DNA from: JASLCR01 sp964619585
Lineage (GTDB): Bacteria > Patescibacteriota > Saccharimonadia > Saccharimonadales > Saccharimonadaceae
NCBI GenBank assembly: GCA_964619585.1
Contig: CAZUCO010000001.1
Location: forward strand, 62,001 to 126,000
Direction of reading: 5' to 3'
DNA: 64,000 bases
Shown here: piece after piece, positions 7,578-16,453 of the stretch
Layout of the letters: every line of letters starts with the position of its first letter
Position numbering within the stretch: position 1 is the stretch's first letter
Position numbers and translations under genes: made by a program
Notes under the pieces: model-generated
The model's database searches: none
What the model was told of the DNA's origin: nothing
What the model saw: the letters and a program-made list of their open reading frames with translations, nothing else

Positions 7578-8572
7578 GTGATTATGCGTTAAACCCACAT
7601 TATGCGGCAGATGATGTTAAGCAAGAACCAACTCGTGCTGGATTTGGCCGAGGCTTGAAGCTTGCCGGTGAAAAAGACGAGCGCGTTGTTGCTCTCTGCG
7701 CCGACCTAACAGACTCGACTCAAATGAGTTTGTTTAAGAATGAATTTCCGAAGCGTTTTATCGAAGTTGGCGTGGCTGAGCAAAATCTCGTGACGGTTGC
7801 AAGTGGTATGGCCCGTGCAGGCAAGATCCCATTCACATCGAGCTACGCAGCCTTTAGTCCAGGTCGCAACTGGGAGCAAATCCGCACAACAATTGCACTC
7901 AATGAGATGCCCGTCAAGATCGTTGGCTCACACGCCGGTATCAGTGTTGGTCCTGATGGGGCAACGCACCAGATGCTCGAGGATATTACTTTGATGCGAG
8001 TGCTCCCGCACATGGTGGTGGTCGCTCCTGGGGATAGCATTGAAGCCGAAAAGGCGACACAAGCTATTGCGGTCAATGACAAGCCGAGCTATATTCGCCT
8101 AGCACGCGAGAGAACACCAATTTTTAGCACAGAACATTCACCGTTTGAGATTGGCAAGGCGTATGTATTGCGTCATGGAGATGATGTTAGTTTGCTCGGA
8201 ACCGGAACAATGACCTACCAGCTATTACTGCTGGCACGACTACTTGAAGATAGAGGCATAAGTGCAGAAGTTGTTCATGTACCGACGATTAAGCCTCTTG
8301 ATGAAGAGACAATACTCGAGAGTGTTCACAAAACGGGTAGAGTCGTGACTGCAGAAGAAGCACAAGTCGCTGGTGGATTCGGCGGTGCGATAGCTGAACT
8401 TCTGAGTGAAAAATCGCCTGCACCACTAAAGCGTCTTGGGATGCTTGATCGTTTTGGTGAGTCTGGCACTCCTAGTGAACTGCTGGAGCATTTTAATCTC
8501 ACTGCCGAGACGATGCTTCCTGATGTGACTAAATTTATCGAAACCGTTCCACAATATAAACCAGGATTTTAG
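7574..8572 (+). CDS. Transketolase, C-terminal subunit
   Basis: 332 residues: pyrimidine-binding domain then C-terminal domain. VGVAEQNLV holds the Glu that activates thiamine diphosphate; HAGISVGPDGATHQ and the C-terminal GTGTMTYQLL are also typical. It forms the active site with the preceding subunit. It overlaps that gene by four bases and is followed after 9 bases by aldolase. DXP synthase shares this fold, but the split form together with rpiB, rpe and fba favours transketolase. Confidence 0.92.
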   Translation: MSDYALNPHYAADDVKQEPTRAGFGRGLKLAGEKDERVVALCADLTDSTQMSLFKNEFPKRFIEVGVAEQNLVTVASGMARAGKIPFTSSYAAFSPGRNWEQIRTTIALNEMPVKIVGSHAGISVGPDGATHQMLEDITLMRVLPHMVVVAPGDSIEAEKATQAIAVNDKPSYIRLARERTPIFSTEHSPFEIGKAYVLRHGDDVSLLGTGTMTYQLLLLARLLEDRGISAEVVHVPTIKPLDEETILESVHKTGRVVTAEEAQVAGGFGGAIAELLSEKSPAPLKRLGMLDRFGESGTPSELLEHFNLTAETMLPDVTKFIETVPQYKPGF

Positions 8573-8581
8573 GAGAGTGTA

Positions 8582-9493
8582 ATGGGACTTACAATAAACC
8601 AAATTCGTGACAACACTACGCGTGCGCGTCACTTGATGCAGCGTACTAGGCAGCAGCAATTTGCCGTCGGCGCGTTTAATATAGACAACCAGGAGACACT
8701 TATCGCTGTTGCAGGAGCAGCACAGAAGCTAAACTCGCCAGTTTTGGTAGAGGTAAGTGACGGCGAAGTGAAAGCTATGGGGCTAGAAAACGTTCGTGAC
8801 CTCGTCGATAACTACAAGCAGGAGTATGGGGTTGAGATGTATATCAATCTCGATCATAGCCCTAGTGTTGAAGATTGTAAGCGGGCAATCGATGCGGGAT
8901 ATGAATTTATACATATTGATATTTCCCAAGCAAATCACGACGCTCCGACGGAAGAGATCATCGAAAAAACAAAAGAAGTCGTAGAATATGCCAAGTTCAC
9001 TGGTGCGTTGGTCGAGAGTGAACCGCACTATTTTGGTGGCTCGTCAAATGTCCACGAAGAAGCTATCGACTACGAAGAGGTTAAGAAGACATTTAGTACG
9101 CCGGAGAATGCCAAGGCATTTGTTGACGCTACCGGAATTGACACATTTGCCGCTGCAATCGGTAATTTACACGGTAAGTATCCGGTACCAAAAGAACTTG
9201 ATCTTGACCTACTCAGTCGTATTCGTGAGTCAATCGATTGTCAGATATCACTTCACGGTGGCTCTGGCACACCACTACATTATTTTGAAGAAGCAGCAAA
9301 AATTGGGGTAAGCAAGATTAATATTAATAGTGACATGCGGTTTGCATTTCGAAAGACGCTTGAAAAGGTGTTGGCGGACAATCCGGACGAATACGCCGTA
9401 GTGAAGCTAATGCCCGAAGTCTACAACGCTGTTCAGATCATTGTAGAGGAAAAGATTCTGGCATTCGGAAGTAGTGGGAAAGCGGTAGGTTAG
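8582..9493 (+). CDS. fba: Class II fructose-bisphosphate aldolase family protein
   Basis: 303 residues. Class II aldolases use zinc to split fructose-1,6-bisphosphate into dihydroxyacetone phosphate and glyceraldehyde-3-phosphate. Seen: VGAFNIDN, NLDHSPSVEDC (catalytic Asp and zinc His), GNLHGKY (zinc His), SLHGGSGT (zinc His) and KININSDMR (phosphate site). GGAGAG 6-7 bases before the ATG is one of the few good Shine-Dalgarno sites in the operon. Tagatose-bisphosphate or other ketose-bisphosphate aldolases share these motifs, so the exact sugar is inferred from context. Last gene of the rpiB operon; its stop interlocks with the convergent gene (TTAG). Confidence 0.88.
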   Translation: MGLTINQIRDNTTRARHLMQRTRQQQFAVGAFNIDNQETLIAVAGAAQKLNSPVLVEVSDGEVKAMGLENVRDLVDNYKQEYGVEMYINLDHSPSVEDCKRAIDAGYEFIHIDISQANHDAPTEEIIEKTKEVVEYAKFTGALVESEPHYFGGSSNVHEEAIDYEEVKKTFSTPENAKAFVDATGIDTFAAAIGNLHGKYPVPKELDLDLLSRIRESIDCQISLHGGSGTPLHYFEEAAKIGVSKININSDMRFAFRKTLEKVLADNPDEYAVVKLMPEVYNAVQIIVEEKILAFGSSGKAVG

Positions 9494-9933
9494 TCTCTAG
9501 ACAAAGCAAGCTCTTTACCCTGTGAGGCCAAGATTTTAATCTCACTAAATGGCTCTCGCAAACTCAATGTTAAGCGACCTTGCTGAAGCTCTTGCTCATC
9601 AAGACTATACATACTGATAGCGATCATACCCTTGTTCTCGATAGTGATAGGGGGTATCTCCCAAAGGCCCGTGCTTTGGTTTAACCTATGACTTCGAGGG
9701 TACTGTATGAAGCGTCGCTCGGATAAACTATTTGCATCAACATCGCTAATGTGGATTGCAGCACCAAGGATGTCGTCGAGATTTTTATGCGCATTATGGG
9801 AAAGTGCACTAAGAAGCTCGGCAAAACGTGCCGTACTGGAAAGATCGATAAGAATTTTTGCATCTCTGATTGCTTCGTCTTTTGGAATTCTACGCTCGCC
9901 AAACGTTGTATGGACAAATTCTCGATCACTCAT
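9490..9933 (-). CDS. Protein of unknown function, 147 residues
   Basis: No family recognised. The protein is soluble-looking, with a helical first half (ARFAELLSALSHNAHKNLDDILGAA) and a beta-rich second half (GMIAISMYSL, GRLTLSLREPFSEIKILASQGKEL). No signal peptide or membrane segment. TATAAC lies 7 bases before the ATG, so it looks leaderless like its neighbours. It is convergent with aldolase and shares four bases with its end. It is divergent from the PfkB operon, the two -10 boxes being only 34 bases apart. Confidence 0.65.
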   Translation of the reverse strand: MSDREFVHTTFGERRIPKDEAIRDAKILIDLSSTARFAELLSALSHNAHKNLDDILGAAIHISDVDANSLSERRFIQYPRSHRLNQSTGLWEIPPITIENKGMIAISMYSLDEQELQQGRLTLSLREPFSEIKILASQGKELALSRD

Positions 9934-9940
9934 AGGTGTT

Positions 9941-9946
9941 GTTATA
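9941..9946 (-). promoter_or_regulatory. -10 box TATAAC, leaderless unknown gene
   Basis: TATAAC on the minus strand, 7 bases before the ATG at 9933. Faces away from the PfkB operon promoter. Confidence 0.45.
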
Positions 9947-9980
9947 TCAAACTTTGGTGAAATATCGCAACCATAAGTGA

Positions 9981-9986
9981 TATACT
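9981..9986 (+). promoter_or_regulatory. Extended -10 box TGATATACT for the PfkB operon
   Basis: TATACT preceded by TGA (the TGn extended -10 form) and 8 bases from the ATG at 9995. This would give a leaderless two-gene mRNA. Confidence 0.6.
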
Positions 9987-9994
9987 GATAGGTA

Positions 9995-10972
9995 ATGAGT
10001 GGGCAAGCAAAGAGGATACTGTCAATAGGTGCTGCTGTTCAAGATGTATTCTTGAGCCAGAGTGATGAGTTCAAGCCAGTGAGTGATAAAACACTTCATG
10101 AGCAAGTGATGCAGCTTGAGATGGGTGCAAAGGCTGATGTTAACCACATCACCTTTTCTACTGGTGGCGGGGCAACAAATGCGTCGGTAACATTTGCTCG
10201 CAGTGGACATCATGCGGTATTTATGGGTACGATAGCCCATGACCCAGCTGGTCAAGCAGTGCTTGATGATCTTGATAAAGAAAATGTAGATACAACACAT
10301 GTCTCGTATAGCCGGCGATATCATACAGGCTATTCGGTACTGCTACTTGCGCCAAATGGGGAACGTACTATCTTAACGTATCGTGGTGCGTCAACGCACT
10401 ATGAGAATAAGAATTTTTCACTTGATGATATAGATGTCGACTGGCTGTATGTATCGAGTGTGGCTGGGCAGATGGATGTGCTTGATAAGATTTTTCACCA
10501 AGCGCGCGAAAAAGGCATGAAAATATTCTTCAATCCTGGCAAGGGTGAGCTCAGGCAGACGAGTAAGTTGAAGTCACTCTTGCAAGATGTAGATGTACTA
10601 AGTGTCAATAAGGACGAGATGAAGCAAATTGTTCACGGTGAGACGAGCGAAGAACTTGTCCGCCACGGTTTGAGCTATGTTGATACCGTGATTGTCAGTG
10701 ATGGGCCAAATGGTGTGGTCGCAAGCGATGGCAAGACCATTGTCAAGGCTGGTATGTATGAAGATGTCAAGGTCATCGACCGCACTGGTGCGGGTGATGC
10801 ATTTGGAAGCGGATTTTTAAGCAAATGGGCGGGCGGGGCAAGTCTGAAAGATTCAATCATCTTTGCGAGCGCAAACTCTACTAGTGTTGTCACCAAGATT
10901 GGTGCAAAAGTGGGAATACTGCCTGGCAATACAAAACTTCACACGATGCCACTACATGAGGAGAAAATATAG
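9995..10972 (+). CDS. PfkB-family carbohydrate kinase (first of two)
   Basis: 325 residues, ribokinase fold. GGGATNASVTFAR (57-69) is the substrate-side motif; DGPNGVV and then RTGAGDAFGSGF (263-274), with the catalytic base Asp268, form the ATP/anion-hole motif. The family phosphorylates sugars, sugar phosphates or nucleosides, and the substrate cannot be told from motifs. Its place right after the aldolase/transketolase operon, with no PfkA in view, makes fructose-6-phosphate a reasonable guess. An insertion near residues 30-50 (KTLHEQVMQLEMGAKADV) is also seen in some sugar-kinase relatives. Followed directly, with no gap, by a second PfkB gene. Confidence 0.85.
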   Translation: MSGQAKRILSIGAAVQDVFLSQSDEFKPVSDKTLHEQVMQLEMGAKADVNHITFSTGGGATNASVTFARSGHHAVFMGTIAHDPAGQAVLDDLDKENVDTTHVSYSRRYHTGYSVLLLAPNGERTILTYRGASTHYENKNFSLDDIDVDWLYVSSVAGQMDVLDKIFHQAREKGMKIFFNPGKGELRQTSKLKSLLQDVDVLSVNKDEMKQIVHGETSEELVRHGLSYVDTVIVSDGPNGVVASDGKTIVKAGMYEDVKVIDRTGAGDAFGSGFLSKWAGGASLKDSIIFASANSTSVVTKIGAKVGILPGNTKLHTMPLHEEKI

Positions 10973-12484
10973 ATGGGACGACTTTTAGCAGATCTACTTG
11001 GCAACAACCACCCGCTTTTTGTGAGGAATATGACACGCATGGAGCAGGCAACTGGTCACGCCGGAATCGATACAAGGTTAATTGCGGATATCACCGAAAA
11101 AGCACATGCTGTGATGCGCGAGATGGGATTGGATCCAGCAGACACTTCTGCGCGTGAGCTATATATGAGTCTCATTAGTACTGTTTCACGTAGTGGACAA
11201 GCGGAGCGGCTGCTTGGCGATACGCATTACGTTTTGCTCTTAGTTGAGAATGAGCTGATATCGTTTTGTCTGCATGACGTGATTGAAAATGCTCACCATC
11301 AACTCCCATTTGAAGCTCGTAAGTATGACCATGCACAGCGTCATCTTCGTGCTGAGATCGTCAAGCGATACGCTGAGCACGATAGAACTTCAAATACGAT
11401 GGTTGAAGAGATTGCTCGTGAAGTCGGGCTCATACAGCCAAGTGATGGGGATTATCCAAGACTTGAAACTTCACGGTCTGAAGTTTCAGATGAAGCGCCA
11501 AACATGTTGATGATCGGCGATGTATTCACAGATGCGTTTATTAAACTGACTGATGAAGCAGCCAAGATCATAAAAGATGATGACGGTACAGAGTGGCTTG
11601 CGGTACCATTTGGCAGAAAGCCGCCATACGAGCGAGTCGACATCGTTCGCTCAGTGGGTCCTTCTCCGAATGTAGCTGTTTCAATGGCACGCCTTGGGTT
11701 AAATGCTGGCCTGATGGCGTGGATCGGTGATGACGATACAGGAAAAGAAGCTCTTGAATATCTTAAATCGGAACGAGTCAATACCAACTCGATGGTAACG
11801 GAAGCGGGCAAATTGACAAGCTATTGGTATGTGCTCCGCTATGGTGCAGACAGAACTATGTTGGTAAAGAGTGAAAAATATCGTTATGAGTGGCAAGATC
11901 CTGACGTCATTCCTGACTGGATATATCTTTCATATCTTGGTGAGGACTCGTGGCAGTTACACGAGGATTTGCTTGCGTATCTCGAGCGCAATCCTGACAT
12001 AAAGCTTGCATTCCAGCCAGGTACCTTCCAGTTCAAGTGGGGCGTCGAGAAGCTTGCCGCGTTGTACCGTCGAAGTCACATTGTCCTAATGAACCGAGAA
12101 GAGGCAATGGATGTAACTGGCTTGCCATACGAATCGCTGCATAATCTTGCGAAAGGTCTCCATGATCTTGGACCAGAGAAAGTAGTGATTACCGATGGAC
12201 CAAATGGCTCATACGCCTCATTTGATTCTAGACTGGTAACGATCCCAAATTATCCCGACCCAAAGCCACCTGTTGAACGCACTGGTGCTGGTGACGCCTT
12301 TGCCTCGACGATCGTTGCAGGGCTTGTCCTGGGTAAGTCGATGGAGGAAGCACTGTCTTGGGCGCCAATCAACAGTATGAACGTTGTGCAGTACATCGGT
12401 GCTCAAGCAGGTTTGTTGCGCATTGATGAAATTGAGAGATATCTCGAGCAGGCACCAGATTACTATAAAGTTAGCGAGGTCTAG
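10973..12484 (+). CDS. PfkB-family kinase with an extra N-terminal domain
   Basis: 503 residues. The kinase domain begins near residue 176 (MLMIGDVFTDAF) and includes SVGPSPNVAVSMARLG, ITDGPNGSYAS and VERTGAGDAFAS with the catalytic Asp. About 170 residues precede it: a mostly helical, charged segment (NHPLFVRNMTRMEQATGHAG, LIADITEKAHAVMREMGLD) that I do not recognise. The family is normally about 300 residues, so this is a fusion or lineage-specific addition. The start follows the stop of the first kinase with no spacing, so co-translation and perhaps a heteromeric enzyme are likely. Its stop interlocks (CTAG) with the convergent LOG gene. Confidence 0.82.
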   Translation: MGRLLADLLGNNHPLFVRNMTRMEQATGHAGIDTRLIADITEKAHAVMREMGLDPADTSARELYMSLISTVSRSGQAERLLGDTHYVLLLVENELISFCLHDVIENAHHQLPFEARKYDHAQRHLRAEIVKRYAEHDRTSNTMVEEIAREVGLIQPSDGDYPRLETSRSEVSDEAPNMLMIGDVFTDAFIKLTDEAAKIIKDDDGTEWLAVPFGRKPPYERVDIVRSVGPSPNVAVSMARLGLNAGLMAWIGDDDTGKEALEYLKSERVNTNSMVTEAGKLTSYWYVLRYGADRTMLVKSEKYRYEWQDPDVIPDWIYLSYLGEDSWQLHEDLLAYLERNPDIKLAFQPGTFQFKWGVEKLAALYRRSHIVLMNREEAMDVTGLPYESLHNLAKGLHDLGPEKVVITDGPNGSYASFDSRLVTIPNYPDPKPPVERTGAGDAFASTIVAGLVLGKSMEEALSWAPINSMNVVQYIGAQAGLLRIDEIERYLEQAPDYYKVSEV

Positions 12485-13167
12485 TCATCGCAGTACGTCT
12501 GGTTACTCTTTACCAGGCGTACAACCTCATCGATGCTGTCAGTGATATGATAAAGTTTCATATCGTCTGGCTCAATGAGCTTGTTCGGTAGCATAAAGTT
12601 TTCAACAAATGTACTAAACGCATTCCAAAACTCAGAGCCAAACAAAATGATGGGTGCTTTGTTAGTCTTACCTGTCTGTATAAGTGTGAGAATCTCTGAA
12701 AGCTCATCCATCGTTCCAAATCCTCCTGGGAAATAGACATATGCTTCTGCATAAAGTGTCATCGCAATTTTACGTGGGGCGAAGTGGCTGAATGCATAGC
12801 TCTCTGTTGTATATTCGTTGAGGGTTTGCTCATGAGGTAAGGCGATATTGAAGCCAATCGAATCACCTCCGGCTTCAAAGGCACCTTGGTTAGCGGCCGC
12901 CATGATACCGTGACCTCCACCTGTAATGATTGCATACTTTTCTTCGGCAAGTCGTCGGCCCACTTCCTTTGCCATTTCGTAGTAAGGATTATCTATCATC
13001 GTGCGAGCAGAGCCAAATATCGTCACTGTTTTATGATATTTGCGGATGATGTTGTAGCCAGCCTGTACCTCCTCATCAATATCACCTAGACGAATCATTG
13101 CCGCTTGCAGGACGATATCTCGTGGGATGCAGATTGGTTGTTGTGTACTTTTTGGTTTTGGTTGCAT
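12481..13167 (-). CDS. LOG-family (TIGR00730-type) nucleotide phosphoribohydrolase
   Basis: 228 residues. Two signatures are present: GGGHGIMAAANQGAFEAGG and PGGFGTMDELSEILTLIQ, the PGGxGTxxE motif of the LOG/lysine-decarboxylase-like fold. Studied members remove ribose-5-phosphate from AMP-type nucleotides (including cytokinin nucleotides) or other nucleoside monophosphates; older annotations as lysine decarboxylase are misleading. GAGG lies about 8 bases before the ATG. A nucleotide-salvage role near the ribose-phosphate operon is plausible but inferred. Confidence 0.85.
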   Translation of the reverse strand: MQPKPKSTQQPICIPRDIVLQAAMIRLGDIDEEVQAGYNIIRKYHKTVTIFGSARTMIDNPYYEMAKEVGRRLAEEKYAIITGGGHGIMAAANQGAFEAGGDSIGFNIALPHEQTLNEYTTESYAFSHFAPRKIAMTLYAEAYVYFPGGFGTMDELSEILTLIQTGKTNKAPIILFGSEFWNAFSTFVENFMLPNKLIEPDDMKLYHITDSIDEVVRLVKSNQTYCDD

Positions 13168-13270
13168 ATGTTTTCCTCATTGTAACAAATTGACTGAGAA
13201 AAAGCTTGTGTTTTTAGTATGCTACTGCTTAAATCAAAAGAGAATACATCACTTAATTAAGGGGCATCAT

Positions 13271-14086
13271 ATGAAAAAGCAATTACAACAAGGATCAGCG
13301 CATGCTGTCGTCATAGTGTGTCTTATTGCAGCACTTATATTTGCACTCGGCTGGATTTTCTATCAGAATTTCATTCTGAAGCAGGATAACAAAAAGCCGG
13401 ATGAGACAATTAGTAAGATTCACAATACATCTACAAGTGAGTCTTACTGTGTGAGCACTGTGAAAGTATGTTTTGATGAGCTAAAAGACTGGACGGTAAC
13501 AAAGACTACTGACCAATATCCCGCAGAAGGTTCGGAGGCCTGGAAAGACAATGGCAATAAAGCAGAGTACACGATTGAGGGTGCAGAAGCAACGTTCTCT
13601 TCTCCTGATAGCCTACCAATGACACTGACATTAGCAACTGGATATTCTCAGCTCGGCGGTGGGTGTGTTCCCGAAGATGTTCAGGGGCAGACAATTGAAG
13701 TTATAGATGTTGCAGCAACGAAGCTTGAAGGCGCTGTTGACCAGCCTCGAAAGCCGATTGTGAATAAAGAAGTTGTAGCAGTGAAGGCTATTATCAATCA
13801 AAAAGGAAAATTTATGCCAGCAATCTTCCTAACACAGTTAAAAGAGCTATCGCAAAAGGGCACAAAGACGGTATGTTCAATGATGTATGGTCTACTCGTA
13901 GAGGGTAAAAACAAGCCTGCTGATGGTGGGAGCGCGCTCTTGACGTTCGCTTCGTACAAGGATGTACTTGGTATTGAGCCGGATATTAAGGATAAATACA
14001 ACACTCGTGAAGAGGCAGTAAAAGCACTTGGGTCAGATTCTTTCAACCGAGGCTTTAATGTACTTAAATCTGTCAGATATCAATAA
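13271..14086 (+). CDS. Membrane-anchored extracellular protein with N-terminal QGSAHAV motif
   Basis: 271 residues from the ATG at 13271, set by AAGGGG 8 bases upstream; a frame open from 13127 would add a Cys-rich stretch overlapping the LOG gene start. The N-terminus has a Lys, then QQGSAHAVV, then a hydrophobic helix (about 11-32) ending GWIFYQNFI, then a long hydrophilic domain with four or more Cys, expected outside the cell. The same motif and helix start the protein at 42406. A short charged leader, Gly, and a hydrophobic helix recall type IV pilins, but the Glu at +5 is missing and the function is unknown. No family recognised for the outer domain. Confidence 0.7.
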   Translation: MKKQLQQGSAHAVVIVCLIAALIFALGWIFYQNFILKQDNKKPDETISKIHNTSTSESYCVSTVKVCFDELKDWTVTKTTDQYPAEGSEAWKDNGNKAEYTIEGAEATFSSPDSLPMTLTLATGYSQLGGGCVPEDVQGQTIEVIDVAATKLEGAVDQPRKPIVNKEVVAVKAIINQKGKFMPAIFLTQLKELSQKGTKTVCSMMYGLLVEGKNKPADGGSALLTFASYKDVLGIEPDIKDKYNTREEAVKALGSDSFNRGFNVLKSVRYQ

Positions 14087-14115
14087 ACGTTGATAATCTT
14101 GATAGAATAGAATGA

Positions 14116-16089
14116 GTGAATAAGTTTCAACTCAATACCAAATACCAGCCTACTGGTGATCAACCAGCTGCTATAGCGCAGCTGGTTACTGGTTTGGAGA
14201 AGGGTGATCGGGAGCAGACGCTGCTTGGTGTGACCGGTAGCGGTAAGACATTTACCATGGCGAATATTATCGCCAACCGTAATGTACCTACCCTTGTACT
14301 TGCCCATAACAAAACATTAGCTGCGCAGTTATACTCCGAATTCAAGTCATTTTTCCCTGATAACGAAGTTCACTACTTTGTGAGTTACTTTGACTACTAT
14401 CAGCCAGAAGCATACATCGCTAGTAGCGATACGTATATAGAGAAGGATTCAAAAATCAATGATGAGATTGACCGTCTGAGGCATGCGGCTACAACGGCAT
14501 TATTGACACGACGCGACGTCATTATTGTTGCTAGTGTGAGCTGTATTTATGGTATTGGATCACCAGATAGCTATGCCGAGATGTCGATTCAGCTCAAGAA
14601 GGGCGAGCGTCGGCAACAAGACAAGTTCGTACGACTGCTGACAGATATCCAGTATCAACGTAACGATATTGACTTTCATCGTGGCACTTTCAGGGTAAAA
14701 GGTGATGTTGTAGACGTATTCCCAGCGGGGAGTGATGTGGCATATCGTATAGAGTTTTTCGGTGACGAGGTTGATCGGATGACACGGATTGATCCGTTAA
14801 CTGGAGAGATTCTTGGTGAGCCAGATGAACTAAAGATTTTCCCATCAAGCCACTACGCAACACCGAAAGAGCAGATTGCACAGGCGATCGAAGGTATCAA
14901 GCGCGAGTTCGATGAGCGTGTGCAGTGGTTTGAAAAGCATGATAAGTTGCTCGAGGCGCAGCGGCTAGCGCAGCGGACAAAATACGATATTGAGATGCTT
15001 GAAGAGACAGGGTTTGTTAAGGGCATCGAAAACTACTCGCGCTATCTTACTAATCGAGAACCAGGTGAGCAGCCGGCAACCTTGATCGACTATTACCCAG
15101 ACGATTGGCTACTGCTTGTTGACGAGAGCCATATGAGCTTGCCGCAGGTGCGCGGTATGTATAACGGTGACCGGGCACGCAAGGAAGTACTAGTTGAACA
15201 TGGCTTCCGCCTGCCGTCTGCGCTCGACAACCGTCCACTCAAATTTGAAGAATTCGATAAGCATATTAATAACGCGATATATGTTTCTGCAACTCCGGGC
15301 GAATATGAACTTGCGCATAGTCCAGAGCCAGCTCAGCAGGTGATTCGTCCAACCGGGCTACTTGACCCAGAAATTGAGATCAGGAAATCTGAGGGTCAGG
15401 TAGATGATTTGATCGCAGAAATTCGTGAGAAGATTGAGAAAAAGCAGCGAGTACTCGTCACTACACTTACGAAACGGATGGCAGAAGATTTGAGTCAGCA
15501 CTTGCAAGATATCGGTATCAAGACGGCATATATCCACTCGGAAGTTGATACTCTGGAACGAGGAGATATTCTGCGTGATCTGCGCTCAGGCGTGTACGAT
15601 GTACTTGTCGGTATCAACTTACTTCGTGAGGGACTTGACCTCCCTGAGGTGAGTTTGGTGGCGATTATTGATGCAGATAAAGAAGGGTTCCTCCGCTCTG
15701 AGAGTGCCTTAATCCAGACGATCGGTCGTGCCGCACGACACGAAGAAGGCAAAGTGATTATGTACGCTGACAATATGACTGGCTCAATGCAGCGGGCAAT
15801 CGATGAGACCAACCGCCGTCGCGGCATTCAGGAAGCATACAACAATGAGCATGGTATTACGCCGCGGAGCGTGGCGAAAGAAATTGGCGAGGGCCTCCGA
15901 GCAATTATTCCAATGAAGGAAGATGACAAAAAGCCGAAACTCGACTTAAAGAAGATTCCAAAAGACGAATATACTACGTTAGCAAAAGAACTTACATCGC
16001 AGATGGAGCTTGCTAGCGCAAATCTCGAGTTTGAGAAAGCTGCCGAACTCCGTGATCTAATAGCCGAGATTCGGAATAAACAGAAGTAA
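14116..16089 (+). CDS. uvrB: Excinuclease ABC subunit B
   Basis: 657 residues, the normal length. UvrB is the damage-checking helicase-like part of nucleotide excision repair and works with UvrA and UvrC. Seen: Walker A GVTGSGKTFTMA near residue 40; the beta-hairpin region YFDYYQPEAYIAS; LLVDESHM (DExH); helicase motifs in the second half (VGINLLREGLDLPEVS, QTIGRAARHEEGKV); and a C-terminal UVR motif (LEFEKAAELRDLI) that binds UvrC. The start is GTG at 14116; TAGAAT lies 7 bases before it, so this gene also looks leaderless. uvrA and uvrC are not in the window. Confidence 0.97.
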   Translation: MNKFQLNTKYQPTGDQPAAIAQLVTGLEKGDREQTLLGVTGSGKTFTMANIIANRNVPTLVLAHNKTLAAQLYSEFKSFFPDNEVHYFVSYFDYYQPEAYIASSDTYIEKDSKINDEIDRLRHAATTALLTRRDVIIVASVSCIYGIGSPDSYAEMSIQLKKGERRQQDKFVRLLTDIQYQRNDIDFHRGTFRVKGDVVDVFPAGSDVAYRIEFFGDEVDRMTRIDPLTGEILGEPDELKIFPSSHYATPKEQIAQAIEGIKREFDERVQWFEKHDKLLEAQRLAQRTKYDIEMLEETGFVKGIENYSRYLTNREPGEQPATLIDYYPDDWLLLVDESHMSLPQVRGMYNGDRARKEVLVEHGFRLPSALDNRPLKFEEFDKHINNAIYVSATPGEYELAHSPEPAQQVIRPTGLLDPEIEIRKSEGQVDDLIAEIREKIEKKQRVLVTTLTKRMAEDLSQHLQDIGIKTAYIHSEVDTLERGDILRDLRSGVYDVLVGINLLREGLDLPEVSLVAIIDADKEGFLRSESALIQTIGRAARHEEGKVIMYADNMTGSMQRAIDETNRRRGIQEAYNNEHGITPRSVAKEIGEGLRAIIPMKEDDKKPKLDLKKIPKDEYTTLAKELTSQMELASANLEFEKAAELRDLIAEIRNKQK

Positions 16090-16144
16090 TATACGTATAC
16101 TTTTGATCGTGGGCTGATCTGCTGTAATATCTGACTATCTACGC

Positions 16145-16150
16145 TATAAT
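16145..16150 (+). promoter_or_regulatory. -10 box TATAAT for leaderless gatC operon
   Basis: Consensus TATAAT with 6 bases to the gatC ATG. There is no room for a Shine-Dalgarno site. Confidence 0.65.
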
Positions 16151-16156
16151 GTTGTC

Positions 16157-16444
16157 ATGACACAAATCACTCGCGATGACGTGCTCGCACTAGCACGACT
16201 GAGTAGCTTGCAACTTACTGATACTGAGTTGGATAGTCTGACTGCTGACATTACAAGTATTCTTGCCTATATTGAACAGTTGGCTGAGCTTGATACCTCC
16301 GGCGTGCAGCCAACATATCAGGTAACGGGCCGCGAAAATATTTGGCGTGATGACGTACCAGTCCAAGGGATATCTAGGGAAGATTTGCTTTCACTTGCTC
16401 CACAGTCTACAGGCATGCAAATTCAAGTACCGAAGGTGTTATAG
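16157..16444 (+). CDS. gatC: Asp/Glu-tRNA amidotransferase subunit C
   Basis: 95 residues, usual for GatC. The small subunit wraps between GatA and GatB and stabilises the amidotransferase. Seen: ITRDDVLALARLSSLQLTD, ILAYIEQLAELDTSGVQP and the C-terminal FQVPKVL-like end (IQVPKVL). First gene of gatC-gatA-(membrane protein)-gatB, behind a leaderless promoter. Presence of the complex implies that Gln-tRNA and/or Asn-tRNA is made by the indirect route. Confidence 0.92.
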   Translation: MTQITRDDVLALARLSSLQLTDTELDSLTADITSILAYIEQLAELDTSGVQPTYQVTGRENIWRDDVPVQGISREDLLSLAPQSTGMQIQVPKVL

Positions 16445-16453
16445 ATAGTTCTT

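Noticed and set aside
13127..13270. N-terminal extension of the QGSAHAV protein by 48 residues
   Set aside because: Cys-rich, overlaps the start of the divergent LOG gene, and a good ribosome site precedes the internal ATG at 13271.
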